Assembly: GCA_014607495.2 (NCBI GenBank)
Contig: CP053160.1
Span: 10,912,001-10,976,000, forward strand
Length of the DNA stretch: 64,000 bases
DNA from: Carposina sasakii
Taxonomy: Eukaryota; Arthropoda; Insecta; Lepidoptera; Carposinidae
Direction of reading: 5' to 3'
The notes beneath the pieces were generated by a model. It made no database searches. It worked only from the letters and a program-made list of their open reading frames with translations, and was not told the origin of the DNA. The position numbers and the translations under genes were made by a program. Within the stretch, counting starts at the first letter, position 1, and each line of letters opens with the position of its first letter. Shown one piece after another: positions 20,671-31,914 of this stretch.

Positions 20671-21559
20671 TCTAAGGCCGTCGCGGTTTTTAACCGTCTG
20701 ACTTTGTGACTAATGAAAGCCGCCGCACTGACGATTTTACCAGCGACTGATTTTAAAACCGCGTTATGTTACATGACTAGCGGGTAAAAACCGCGCCGCG
20801 TACATAGAACCGTTTTTAGTTTCGAGCGGTTTTGCGGTTACGCGGTTAACCGCTTGCGGCCTGGTACTAAATCAGGCGGTTAAAATAGGCCTAAGCCTAA
20901 CAGAGTGAACCACGGGGGATGATGACATTTAAAGTAACAATATCACAATTACACACTCTTTTATTATAAAAAGCCTTGTCAATAGCAGACGTCATGTTAT
21001 GTGGGTAGTAAAAAAATATCTACAACCGAAATGGTTTCTTTTAAAATCTGCCTCCGCAGTTGCCAACTAAAGGACGTTTTTCAGACAGTTTTCCTTTTAC
21101 ACAAAATCAATAACGTTATAAAAGGTTGTTGTCAGTCTTCTGAATGTTGTTGTTGATATAATAATAACATGGATTAGATACACAGAGGATGTGGTAATTT
21201 TTAATTTTAATTCATCTCAAATTTAAAGTGAACTATTATTTTCAATACCTAGGTTCTGATCAAAACGCTAAATGAAAGTGTCCATCCTGCCAAAAATTAT
21301 GGAAGACCTGGAGCGTAGGTTAAGTACGAACGGTATGGCGCCGATTATAGGCTTCTTCCCTATAAGTATAAGGGATATAGGAAATTAAGTATGTTAAGGT
21401 GTCCAATTCTATCCATACGAGTATTTACATAAGTTCCTTTAAAAGTAATTCTATTAAATGTTTTAGGAAAAGTAGAGCCTGTTTTACTAGTCATAATTTA
21501 AACACATAATAATTCGCAATAACGATTACCAATTACCGACATTTGGAAGATAATACATC

Positions 21560-21835
21560 GATTCATCGTCATCATCAACCTATTGCAGTCCACTGCTGGA
21601 CGTAGCCCTCCTCCAGGGCACGCATTAAGACTGCCATGGGGGGTATTTGCCCATAGTCACCACGCTGGGCAGGTGGGTTGGTGACCGCAGTTTGTATTTT
21701 GGACTATGTTGACAACACGGGAGGCCCTGCTGCCCACCTCCTTTCGTATGATACCCACGGGCAGCCAAGGGGTGGTACGAGTTCTACTCTGCCCGCATGC
21801 GGCACCACGCGGCATCGATTAGCATGTCATAAATT
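21560..21835 (-). repeat. LineA 3' end
   Basis: CATCATCAACCTATTGCAGTCCACTGCTGGACG is the reverse of the QQWT tail. It continues through CAGGTGGGTTGGTGACCGCA and CATGCGGCACCACGCGG. The longest LineA-type copy, matching 32190-32430 and 48808-49022; it may be a SINE carrying a LINE tail. Confidence 0.7.
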
Positions 21836-23227
21836 AAGCGCTTTAATCAAAAGCTATGACACAACTTACAGTTTTGTTTGTCATTGGTAAAGTATGGCCA
21901 AGGGCAGCTCCGGATATCTCCATAAACCACGCATAGGCACGTAATAATTTCAAACTTTACTAAAATCCGTAGTGTCGCTAGTTGCTAAGGCCTGTAAGCA
22001 AAATTCAGGCGATGTGGGTTGTTGCCCCAGTTTGCCACACACCGGTTATGTTGGCCACACGTTCACGCAACATCAGCGAAAGCAACCAAAATCGTGAGTG
22101 AGTTCACTCTCACTCTCGATTCGACAGGTAGAGTCAGTTTCATTATATTAAGTCCTACGTCAGAGTTTGGAACTAACATGTTTTGTATGCAGTGACACAG
22201 GTTATGTAATCATATACGAAGTAACTAGCGCCATCCCATAAAGAAAGTATTTGGTGAAATATGCTCTACGAAATACCACACTAATGTTGCCTTGAATGCA
22301 GATTTTATGGCTTTAGAAATACGGTTAAAATTTTGTGTTTTAGTTTTGCAGTATGTTTGGAAACAGCGAGTGTAAACATTGAGATTTCGAGAGTGTTATG
22401 AACGCATTTTGACCGGTTTTTGAGTTATAGTCCGAGAAATTTTTTATGTAAATTTTTATTATTATTTTGGAATAGTCCAGGTAATCTTTCGGAAAATTTA
22501 TTTATTCAACTTAACATTAAATTCAAATTTTTTGGAGTAACAGAAGCCGGTCGTCTAAATTTAGGTTATTTCGTTACCTAAGTATAAAGGAACAAGAGTA
22601 CGCTTTTAGGCTTTCTATTTCCAGTCTTAACTTTTGAACTTTCTAAAATTTATAACTTGAATAAATTTATAAAAACAACATTAGATCGGTCATTTCACAA
22701 AACAACATTTTAAATGGAATAGCCTATATAAACTTTATATCTGTAAGCATATGAAATTAATTTAATTACGTACTAAAATTAAAATTAAATTTACAAATAG
22801 TAAACTGCTTTGTCTAAGTTAAGTCTACGATATTAATGATATGGGGGTTTGTCTGTTACTTTTGCTCCTAGACTATAGACGCGGTAACAGACATTCACTA
22901 GTCTATATTAATCTGCTCAAACATAATAGAAAAATGTAACAGTCATTGCCTCTAATGAGTAATATCCGGCTAAGTTGCGTGACTCCTTCGTTTCATCAAA
23001 TAGTCACGTGCGCGATTTTGGAACTAAAACTTTTTGTATGCAGTTTTACAGATTCTGCAGTCTTATACTAGACAGCTAGCGCCGCTGTTAAAGGACCTTT
23101 TTGGTGTAATGCACTCTATAGTAACTTATCGCAGACGTATCAAAAATGTTAGCATTACAAATTGTATTTTATAGTGTCGTAATGATACACCCTGTATGGA
23201 GAATGTTTTATCTTTATTACATATACC

Positions 23228-23940
23228 TAGGGTTGCCAGGTCGAAACACCAAAAAGCCGGACAGACCAGCTAGTTTGGCCGGACATTTTGGTAAAAAAGC
23301 CGGACATCCTATATTATGTAGTGTCTCAGTATTAATGGGTACAAAAATTATTGTCGCTGAATACGAAAACTGACAACGCAACCTATTATTGACAGTCGAG
23401 TCTGAGTCAGAGAGACCACTAGTGACGATTTCTAGCATGCGACTTAAAATGAGCTTCAACACAGAAAAAGTGCGCGAGCGAAGCCAGCGCGACATTTTTT
23501 GTTATATATTATTTATTTAGCAGTCTGAGAGTCAGAGAGACCACTTGCGACCATTTCTTGCATGCTAATCTTGACATTGCTATAGTTTTAGACTTTTACG
23601 AGGCTTAGACGTTGTGATGAGCGACAACAATGTTCGCAAGGTTATGAAAACATTTCCTCAAATAGGAAGCCATAATTAAACGTGTTAACTAAATGACGTG
23701 ACCGCTGTTGGTGGAATACTTTACAATAACTTTACGATCTTCGCTGTCGCTTGTAAAATTATTACATTGCCTAAGCTGGCCTAAGCCCCTGGGGTTGGTA
23801 TAAGCCCCATGACCCTATGGATCGGCGCTTGGTGAAAAGCCTAACAAAAGCCGGACAGGCCGGACATCGTTAATTTTGGCCGGACAGACGACCAAAAAGC
23901 CTGACTCTGTCCGGCTTTATACGGACGCCTGGCAACCCTA
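23228..23940. mobile_element. M5 hAT-like element, 713 bp, with nested D2
   Basis: The ends TAGGGTTGCCAGG and CCTGGCAACCCTA are perfect 13 bp inverted repeats. The subterminal zone repeats GCCGGACA and TGTCCGGC. The interior holds a direct repeat (GTCAGAGAGACCACT at about 23407 and 23532) and a D2 piece (about 23610-23780). No transposase reading frame. Target duplication is not clear here. Confidence 0.75.
23610..23780 (+). repeat. D2 dispersed repeat, nested in M5
   Basis: TAAATGACGTGACCGCTGTTGG and TTTACGATCTTCGCTGTCGC match D2 at 17560; lies wholly within the 23228-23940 element. Confidence 0.6.
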
Positions 23941-24227
23941 CATACTCGTATACCTAATGTTATTGACCTATGAACGTTTTTTTAACTCGGATAATAAACA
24001 AACTGGAATCTACAAGAGTCACCAGGTCCAAACCCTTTAGGCGCAAATTGTCAAATTCGCAAATTGTCTAGATGAAGATCGATTAAGTTGAGTACCTATG
24101 GCATGGACCACATCAGACTGGCTGGTGATTTTTATGTTAAGAATACAAAAAATTAGTTCCATCCTTGAAACAGTTAAAAAGTTCATTAAAAAGTTGTTCT
24201 TACCCCCGATTTTTAGAATCATTATCA

Positions 24228-24285
24228 GCCTATAATTATTGCAGCCTACTGCTGGACGTAGGCCTCCCCTAGAGCACGCCACAAG
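24228..24285 (-). repeat. LineA tail, left part (split by M5)
   Basis: CCTACTGCTGGACGTAGGCCTCC then GAGCACGCCACAAG. The repeat resumes at 24671 with GCCACAAGGCTCTG, so it was interrupted by the M5 element. Confidence 0.75.
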
Positions 24286-24670
24286 TAGGGTTACCATATG
24301 AAAAAACCAAAAGACCAGAGAAAAAGCCTGATTTCCATGAAAAAGTCCTAAGATTTTATACAGTTTAAAAATTTTCTCTCAAAAACGTATTACACTGCGG
24401 ATCTAGCTCACGCGTTGCAACTTGCACATCGCACTCGAAGGCGGGGCGGGGTTGTTATCAAAAGATTAAGTATTTTTAGTTTGTTTCACTTGGATAAATA
24501 AGTATAGACTTTAACTGTTCAGTTGTTACCAAAAGAAGATTATTGTTAGTTGGTTTAACTTTTAATTAAAATCCTGAGATATCACGATATTTGCAAAATC
24601 CGGCCGCAATCCTGAGAAAAGTCGAAAAATCCTGAAATTTCAGGACAAATCCTGAGATATGGTAACCCTA
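24286..24670. mobile_element. M5 hAT-like element with exact 8 bp target duplication
   Basis: 385 bp. Ends TAGGGTTACCATAT and ATATGGTAACCCTA. It is flanked by GCCACAAG at 24278-24285 and again at 24671-24678. The host LineA sequence has this 8-mer only once, so the duplication is genuine. Subterminal CCTGA-rich repeats occur on both sides. 8 bp duplication and end sequence suggest the hAT group; non-autonomous. Confidence 0.85.
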
Positions 24671-24962
24671 GCCACAAGGCTCTGTCTCCCGTTTTTGCCA
24701 TTCAGCTACCGCCATCCGGCCAGTACAGCCATCAGTTACTTTAGTAAACATGATTCCTCTTACTTTTTATGTAAATCAATGAAATAACCGCTTCAAAAAT
24801 AAAGCATAAAGTCTAAATTACGCAAGACGCATCGACAACCAGTCCGGTTTCGGGTAACTGTATGTAGAAACATATAAATAAATTAACATAGTATATAACG
24901 AGGTACATGCTACTGGGCGTGGAAGTGGAAGTAAATACACAACTGTCCTAATAATAACAACA

Positions 24963-25268
24963 TACAGGATGTTTTTTCGTTGCCACCCTTAACAAAGGGT
25001 ACGTACTCTATAGGTACATCAAATAAAGTAAGTTTATGCCAAAAAAATGACATTTTCATAGACAGATATTAATTATTTCCCGTGAAAAAAGCTTGCTACG
25101 CGCGTCTATGTGCATTTATGCAGAAAAACGCAGTCATTTTACTCAACTTTGGACCCTAATATCTTGGGAACCAGACACTTCCCAGGAATGTTTCAATGGA
25201 GAAAAATGATCGTGATAATAAGGAGATTCTGTAGTTTTCAGGAACATTGACGACCAAAAAAACCTGTA
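24963..25268 (+). mobile_element. M1 MITE, internally deleted
   Basis: TACAGGATGTTTTTTCGTTG ... GACCAAAAAAACCTGTA; lacks the 'gcgaaatttatagtgtccagtg' block found in full copies. Confidence 0.85.
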
Positions 25269-25401
25269 TAATTTTATTATGAACTACGTATATACCTTTA
25301 TCTGACATAAAAGCATTTTAATTTAAAATATATAGTTAGTGGTTGTTTAGGGAGGCATCTGTTCAGTGGACTTCTCGTGGTCAAAAACGATGATGATGAT
25401 A

Positions 25402-25562
25402 TAGAACTATAAAGGATAGCTCTTTTTACCTAGATAATCTATCCACATTTGAGACTCTAAACCACATGTATATTTTTCATATTTGCATGAACATTCCTGA
25501 GTTTTCTTAGGAATCCTCTGGTTTGGTGTCTATCTAGTAAAATAAACATGTGATATCATAAC
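25402..25562. mobile_element. M2-like remnant
   Basis: Keeps 'atttgagactctaaaccacatgtatatttttcat', 'tgaacattcctgag' and 'taaaataaacatgtgatat' from the M2 arms, but the ends are gone. Confidence 0.45.
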
Positions 25563-26714
25563 ATTTCGCTTGAAATATCTCTTCGGTATAAAAAACTATG
25601 CAACTGAGATCAAATTATCATGACGTGCTCCCAGATATGATTTTTAGTGGAAAAGTGGAAAAAATTTAGTGAGCTTTTATGTCGAGCCATTTTTTCTATT
25701 CAATAGGTAAGAGTAATGGCAACAAAATAATTATTAATTAGGTACATATCTCACAAAGATATGCATAGGTAGACGATATTACATCTTTCTAAAAAATATG
25801 ATTATGTTTTTTTAAAACTTATCTTTAGAATCTTGCAAGTAGAATTTTTTATTGTGAAAAACGTAGGTACTTAGTACGTTTCATAAATTCGGCATTATCT
25901 TTCGGTGTAATTACAAAATGATTTATATAATTCGGAGAAGATACGAAAAACAGCATAATTTCATCCAGTTTTTTTAGTCGCCTTAGTCTAGATTTCGGAT
26001 AAACTATATTACTTAATTATGTATCTTAATCGGATCTGGAGGCCAATCGCGCTATCGTTGAACATATTTGCTAAAACGAAACCACAACTAAAAATGTCAT
26101 GTTATTCACATTTCGTATCGCGCAAGTTTTGACAACGCTTAAAGAAAGACGTTGCAAATATCTGAAATGCTCTGTCTGCCTAATGGACCCAGCCAAACCA
26201 AGCTAAACCATAACAAAAAACGTTCCGCAGAAAGATAAATATGTTGTCATTTAGAGTCATTACTCTCTGATCAGCGGTTCAGGCCTTGCGCTGATCCGTC
26301 AGTCAGTCAAGACTTTAAAGCTGGTTAAGTTAATATAATTAAAAGCCTATTCACATATTGATTATAGTAATTTGATTTTAAATATGAATTTCTTTATTTA
26401 TTTTATGAAAGTGTTATAATTTTATTATGTACTTATTCCATTTTGGACAAGTATCTACTCAATGCAATGATATTGATACCACACTCACTCAAGGCATTCG
26501 CTATCGCAAAATTATGTAATGGTGAAGAAGATAATGAAAGAATAAATAACATTAAATTAAATTTACATATTTGCCAATACTTGACGAGAATCGAAAGCCA
26601 TTACTGCCTGCAGCTCAAATTGAGAGGAAGTTACAAAATTTCTCTGACATAAACACACATAGATGTTATAAATATTCAGTAAAACAACTTTTGTTTTCCG
26701 TGTCATCATCGCTG

Positions 26715-26983
26715 TTGCGCAAGAGACTCGTGCGAGCGCCTCTTTGTTCGCAGGCCTTTGACCTGGCACACTGCATCCCGGTTTTCCTCATCCCCAATAG
26801 GTCACACCGTTTTGGAAAAGCACCGCGATTGGTCAATATTTTTTCCCAAATGTCAAGGTTTGCGTAATTGTGGCATCGGAGCGGTTGCGCAATAAAATAT
26901 TTTAGCGAAACCCGCACGTTATTTTCTATAATGTTGTAAGATGCGTTGTTGCGCAACCGGGGTCATGCCAGTCGGTTGCGCAA
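26715..26983. promoter_or_regulatory. Cluster of four TTGCGCAA palindromes
   Basis: Perfect copies lie at 26715-26722, 26885-26892, 26949-26956 and 26976-26983. TTGCGCAA is the core of the C/EBP-type bZIP consensus. The same stretch has an inverted CCAAT (GATTGGTCA, about 26827) and an AGGTCA half-site (about 26799). It lies 3' of the Tweedle gene. Regulatory role is an inference from motif density only. Confidence 0.35.
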
Positions 26984-27138
26984 TGTCGCCCACACATCTC
27001 GGAGAAAATTTACTTTCTACCGAACCCAACACCTGTCCCGTCGCCTTCGTGATAATCAAATTGTGACGACATACACATTCTCATGTTTGATGCGAGTATG
27101 TTATGACTGCCAATTGACATAACCTGATAGCTTTTATG

Positions 27139-27144
27139 TTTATT
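27139..27144 (-). terminator. Possible poly(A) signal of the Tweedle gene
   Basis: AATAAA on the minus strand about 230 bp after the stop codon. No other AATAAA was noted closer, but usage is unproven. Confidence 0.3.
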
Positions 27145-27374
27145 TATGCAAGACGACTCTCCACGTGAACCGACTTTCGAGGGAGGAAAAATCCAAAGAG
27201 AATGTTAACTTGTTTATCTGTTTTATGCAAAAAATTATAATACAACTAAAATTATTAATTAAAATTACTATTTACATAAATACATTTAGGCACCGTAATT
27301 TTTTTCTCTACTTAAAACTAGGTTTTCGCCGGCAAAGCAGGTATCACAAGTGGGGCGCTTTTGGTGTGCGCTAT

Positions 27375-28262
27375 TTAGTATGGGCCGGACTGTCCGGGGG
27401 GTCCGTAGGAGGAGCTGACTCCGCCGGAGGATCCGCCGTTGCTGCCGCCGTGTCCGCTGGACAGACCGCCGCCGATGCTGCCACCGTGACCGCCACCGAG
27501 ACCTCCGCCGAGACCGCCGCCGAGACCGCCGCCGAGACCGCCGCCGAGACCGCCGCCCAAGCTACCGCCGGAAAGACCGCCGCCAATGCTGCCGCCGCCA
27601 AGACCAGATCCGCCACCAATAGAGCCACCGGACTCCTTCTGGGTCTTGTACTTGATGAAGTATACTTCGGGTTTGGAGGGCTGAGTGGGGGCGGCGGTGG
27701 GGATGGTAATGTCGGGCTGCTCGTCGGGTTTCTTGACCAGGACGTAAACGAGGGTCTTTTCCTCGTTTTGAGCTTGAGCGGGGATGATGGGGGCGACGGG
27801 CGCGGGGGGAGCCGGGGCCTTGATGAAGATGATCTTGTAGTGCTTCTGGGGCACACCACCTCCTCCGATCACTTGTGGGCGCTGTTCTTCAGGTTCTGGG
27901 GGTGGGACGTGGACGTAGATATGTTTCTGCACAATTGGGGCGCCTCCGAAGCCACCGCCGCCGAATCCACCACCGCCGGACGAGAATCCGCCACCGGAGG
28001 AGAATCCGCCACCGGAGGAGAATCCACCGCCTGATGAGAAGCCGCCGCTGCTGCCGCCGCCAAGGCCGAAGCTGCTGGAGCTCAGACCGCCGGACGAGAA
28101 ACCACCTCCGTGGCCACCGCCAAGTCCGCCTCCGAGCCCGCCTCCAAGGCCGCCGCCAAGGCTGCCCCCGTGGCCGCCGCCCAGCCCGCCGCCTCCGGGC
28201 GCGTTATAGCTGTACCCCGCCTCGGGCCGAGCCGAGCCGAGCGCCGCCACGGCTGCTAAAAC
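27375..28262 (-). CDS. Tweedle (DUF243) cuticle protein, exon 2
   Basis: With exon 1 (28507-28521) this gives a 300-residue secreted protein. The signal peptide is MKAFLVLAAVAALGSA with cleavage before RPEAGYSYN, typical of Tweedle proteins. Residues about 20-110 are GGGLGGG/SSGGGF-rich. The Tweedle domain spans about 110-214 with its four blocks KHIYVHVPPPE, KHYKIIFIKAP, KTLVYVLVKKP and EVYFIKYKTQ. A second Gly/Ser-rich part ends in YGPPGQSGPY. Tweedle proteins are structural proteins of the exoskeleton that bind chitin and help set body shape. Acceptor AG is at 28264-28263 (CTCCGGCAG). The gene is strikingly GC-rich compared with its surroundings, owing to the GGN codons; these also create long meaningless open frames on the plus strand. 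The Tweedle family is strongly supported; the individual member is not identified. Confidence 0.95.
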   Translation of the reverse strand, partial: VLAAVAALGSARPEAGYSYNAPGGGGLGGGHGGSLGGGLGGGLGGGLGGGHGGGFSSGGLSSSSFGLGGGSSGGFSSGGGFSSGGGFSSGGGFSSGGGGFGGGGFGGAPIVQKHIYVHVPPPEPEEQRPQVIGGGGVPQKHYKIIFIKAPAPPAPVAPIIPAQAQNEEKTLVYVLVKKPDEQPDITIPTAAPTQPSKPEVYFIKYKTQKESGGSIGGGSGLGGGSIGGGLSGGSLGGGLGGGLGGGLGGGLGGGLGGGHGGSIGGGLSSGHGGSNGGSSGGVSSSYGPPGQSGPY

Positions 28263-28506
28263 CTGCCGGAGAAAACATCACTGTAAACTTCGCAAACAAA
28301 ACTGCACAAACTTACGACTGCTTGTTTTTAATCACACATACATCCAGTACAATTGTGGGCACGAATTGTAAATACAACTGTCTTATAAAAGCAAGCAATC
28401 GCAAGTATTGCACGATCCGAGTAGGAAGTGATCCCGGAGCGGTCACGTCGCGGGATCGCGGGTCACACACAGAGGTCACGGCACTTTCACTGCACACGGT
28501 ACCTAC
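28263..28506 (-). other. Tweedle intron 1 with three GGTCAC motifs
   Basis: A 244 bp intron between MKAFL and VLAAV, a usual position for insect cuticle genes. It holds GGTCAC at 28441-28446, 28461-28466 and 28474-28479; the last is within AGAGGTCACG, a perfect AGGTCA nuclear-receptor half-site. Confidence 0.6.
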
Positions 28507-28521
28507 CAAGAATGCTTTCAT
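28507..28521 (-). CDS. Tweedle cuticle protein, exon 1 (start codon)
   Basis: ATGAAAGCATTCTTG followed by a GTAGGT donor encodes MKAFL, the first five residues of the signal peptide. It joins in phase 0 to VLAAVAAL of exon 2. A minimal first coding exon is characteristic of insect cuticle protein genes. A TATA box lies 55 bp upstream of the ATG. Confidence 0.9.
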
Positions 28522-28575
28522 GTTGTCTCACGGAGGTCTTGGTATCGTTTGATGCTTCGAATCGGCGACCGTTCG

Positions 28576-28583
28576 CTTATATA
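28576..28583 (-). promoter_or_regulatory. TATA box of the Tweedle gene
   Basis: TATATAAG on the minus strand. A start about 28-32 bp downstream would fall near 28548 and give a 5' UTR of roughly 30 nt. The region around it is GC-rich. Confidence 0.7.
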
Positions 28584-29390
28584 CCGGCGGATTGCCAGCG
28601 CCTCTCTCCCTGACTCTTCCTAACATTCGGCCTTCGGGCCATATGAGAATTATGATTTTAATGACACCCGTTCAATTCGTCTTTGGTGAAAACAATGTGG
28701 ATCTTGAGTGGCCATTGGACACTTTCACAGATATGCCATCGATAATTGACATGTCAACTAACATAGGTATATCTAAAGCATTTAATGGTTATTGTCTATA
28801 GAAATGATAATGGGGACTGCGTGTGATAATTTTCTTAGGTTAGATAATATACATTTTTTCAATGTTACTTGAAGATTAAAATATTGTGTTAGTTGGTTAC
28901 ACATTGATATACTAATATTTCTAAATTATAAACTTTATTGAAATACATTGCAAGTGCCTGTTTTCGCAGTTATGAGTTATCAGATCCGAGGGTCAGTGGA
29001 GGGTGTAGGGCCCGGTGGTGGGCGCACCCATAGTGAATGTTTGAACTTCCGAATTGTAACGCCTAATACAATTTCATTTATGAAATACATTCATAAAATA
29101 ATACTTAAATATTAAAAAGTACTACGTCCATTCTCCAGAAACTTGCAAAAACTTTTTAAAAAGTTCTCTTCGGGAACTTTGACTTCACTCTCATCTAATG
29201 TTATACGTTTAACTGTAATCCGTACATAAAATCCATGCAATCCCACGTGTGATGCTCAATTTATAATAATAATTAAAACACCTACTTACCAATTCGCACA
29301 TATTTGCATAACTCGCACGTCCATGTTAACACTTATTGCAGTACATATTCCTTTCCAATGATCCCATAAAATTACATACATACAGGATGT

Positions 29391-29768
29391 TTTTTCGTTG
29401 CCACCCTTAACGAAGGGTACGTACTCTATACATCAAATAAAGTAAGTTTATGCCAAAAAATGCTGGAAAACGATGTATATTTTTTTGAAAAATTTTAATT
29501 ACATGGTCGGGCGAAATTTATACCTATAGTGTCCAGTGTTTATGCTAGTTTTTTCATAGACAGATATTAATTAATTCTCGTGAAAAAATCTTGCTACACG
29601 TGTCAATATGCATTTATGTACAAAAACGCACTCTATTTACTCAACATTGGACCCTTATATTTTGAAAACCCGACACTTTCCAGGTATGCTTCCATGGAGA
29701 AAAATGATCATGATCATGAGGAGATTCCGTAGTTTTCGGGAACGTTGACGACCAAAAATCATTCTGTA
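29391..29768 (+). mobile_element. M1 MITE, full length
   Basis: TACAGGATGTTTTTTCGTTG to ATCATTCTGTA, 378 bp, with all internal blocks. Confidence 0.85.
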
Positions 29769-30989
29769 TAATGTACCTGCTTCTTGAGAGAATTTTACCA
29801 TGTTCCATGTCAAATTTATGAGTAGTTAACGTGAATTTGGCATTTGCTTAATGGCTGACATCGACACTCCTTTAGAAAATACTAATGATCAATTTCAATT
29901 TTAAAAATCAAGCTCAAAACTTATACAGATTTATTCTTCACTTCTTTTTATATGAGTAAGTTAGTAGCATAATAAGAAGTATAAGTGTTTTGTACTGTAA
30001 ATACATTTTTCATAAATAATCTCTCATTTATTTCAAAAACCTGACTGCGTATAAATTTTTACCCAGTGTCACTCTTACGACATACGGCCAATTTCAATAA
30101 CAGCGATCAAAGAGAATCTCGGACAATTGAAGATTAAATCTGAGTTATGCAAAAAACATCTCTCAAGATCAGTTATAGAAATTGGCTGTAAATGATACCT
30201 CTTATGCTCAAATGAGTCAAGCCGTGTAGGCTCCAGAGTGTGCCAAAAAATAGACATACAAACATACACTCTTGCAGCCACGCAATTTCGATAATTTTAA
30301 TAAATACGAGTACCTACATAAAGTTAATGTTGATTATTGTCATTCTTTTTTCCATGAATGTATAAAGAACAACGGACGTAATGCTGTCACTGCACAGGTT
30401 GAAGCACCGTAATGGCGACGCGTTGTGTAGGTGTGCGGATTTTCTGGTAGGCGCCGAGCTTACTATGGTTTGTATGTGTGGGTGGATAACGCGTCAATAC
30501 ACACCCGTGCTACGTTACCGAGCTTACTATGAATGCTTCACTCCGTGTAGTGTCAACACTCTGTCCGTTATTCTTTATACGTTCATGCTTTTTTCTAAGA
30601 GTTTGTCCATGACAGTGGTGGTCATAACGTTATGGAGTTGACCATTGACCTACTGTTTAATATTTATTTACACTCCACTACGAACTACTTTGGTTAAGGC
30701 CAAGTCATGTGTCAACATATTCGGTAAGCTTTAAATAATATTTTTGTATATAAAAGAAGTAAGAATAACATACTTATAACCATGAACGTAATACCTTCGT
30801 GATTATAACTAACTTCACAGATAATTTTTCTAGTAATTACTAGTAACTACACAGGTTTCGAAAATAAAATTAAAATTACACTTGATAACTTACACGTTAA
30901 AATATACCTATGTGTCGGCACCGTAAATATGCTGTCTTTAACGATCATACGGTCGCTATGTGACATAACGCTATCTTAGTAAACCATAG

Positions 30990-31094
30990 CATCATTGCCC
31001 GAGAGAACGCCCCTGGGTTCCTTAGTCGACTCTTACGACATGCACGGAAGGAGATGCAGCTGATGTGTTCTAATGAAGCCGCGCATCAGCACAG
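30990..31094 (-). repeat. S1 dispersed repeat, 5' half
   Basis: CCCGAGAGAACGCCCCTGGG to GAAGCCGCGCATCAGCACAG, reverse orientation. Confidence 0.7.
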
Positions 31095-31328
31095 AGACAA
31101 GACCTTAAAACCACTGAAAGATCATAAAAATTGTATAACATAACGCTATGAAGGTAATCTCGGTCATTGTTCACGGATTGAGGAAAACATTCAAAGTAAC
31201 AATGTCTTAAAAACCACACTAATGATATAAATGCGAAAGTAACCTCTATGGTAATATCTGTGATTGTTACTTTTAGAGCCGATTTATCCAGTGGCCAGAT
31301 ACCCTAGGAGGCTAAAGTTAATGTTGAA

Positions 31329-31624
31329 CATGGAGAAGGTATAAAAGAGGAGGTGGGACTATGAACTGAGTCGTGTGGCAATCGTGAGGCCATGACGTCA
31401 TAATAGGGGCGGAGCTTCAGGGCTAGTATGTATAACGCAGTAGCTGTAACCACACGCTTATACAAGCAGTTTGGCTAGTCACTACAAGGTGGTTTTTATG
31501 TAAATGGGCAGGGCTACAGTGTGAGGATGCTCACCTCGTTCCATTCTTCACCATCGCACAGCGGCACACTATTTTTGTATGAAAATATACTTATCCGCTG
31601 CTCCTCTTTTATTTCTTCTCCATG
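31329..31624 (+). mobile_element. M4 MITE, 296 bp
   Basis: Ends CATGGAGAAGGTATAAAAGA and the inverted CTCTTTTATTTCTTCTCCATG. Inside are the ATF/CREB palindrome TGACGTCA at about 31395, a GC box (GGGGCGGAGC) just after it, and a second inverted block (CAGTTTGGCTAGTCACTACA). Flanking 8-mers ATGTTGAA and ATTTTGAC are only weakly alike. Confidence 0.85.
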
Positions 31625-31914
31625 ATTTTGACATTCTCTAAAACTTACACTAGATTAAGATAGTAAAACATCATCAACTTTATCTTTCACATAGGTTACC
31701 TGTCATTTACCGGAAAATCGACACAAAAAAATGTTATCCTGGTAATCCAAAAAGTAGCATATATAAGATCGTTGGTTTTGGTTGTTTGTTTTATCTGTGA
31801 TATTGGGATAATGAAGCCTGATTGACAAATTGGGATAATTGGCATAAATAATGTCGTTGTTCGATCCTTCCTTACAGTTAAGCAAAATTAACAAACAAAA
31901 TCCATTAATTGTTA

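Larger units (their letters stand above)
12045..27374. other. Repeat-rich region without recognised exons
   Basis: Could be the upstream intron of the kinase gene plus intergenic DNA. Identified pieces are listed separately (S1, S2-like, M1, M2, M3, M5, M6, D1, D2, LineA, fold-backs). Stretches where I see nothing: 12050-12520, 12980-13320, 14070-14780, 15470-15980, 16240-16480, 17170-17390, 19460-20420, 20900-21550, 21840-22140, 22290-22970, 24730-24960, 25600-26270. Confidence 0.55.

Noticed and set aside
27165..28552. Long plus-strand open frames (289 and 225 codons) opposite the Tweedle gene
   Set aside because: They arise from GGN/CCG codon repeats of the Gly-rich protein read backwards; they have no start context, no domain, and the minus strand has spliced Tweedle hallmarks.
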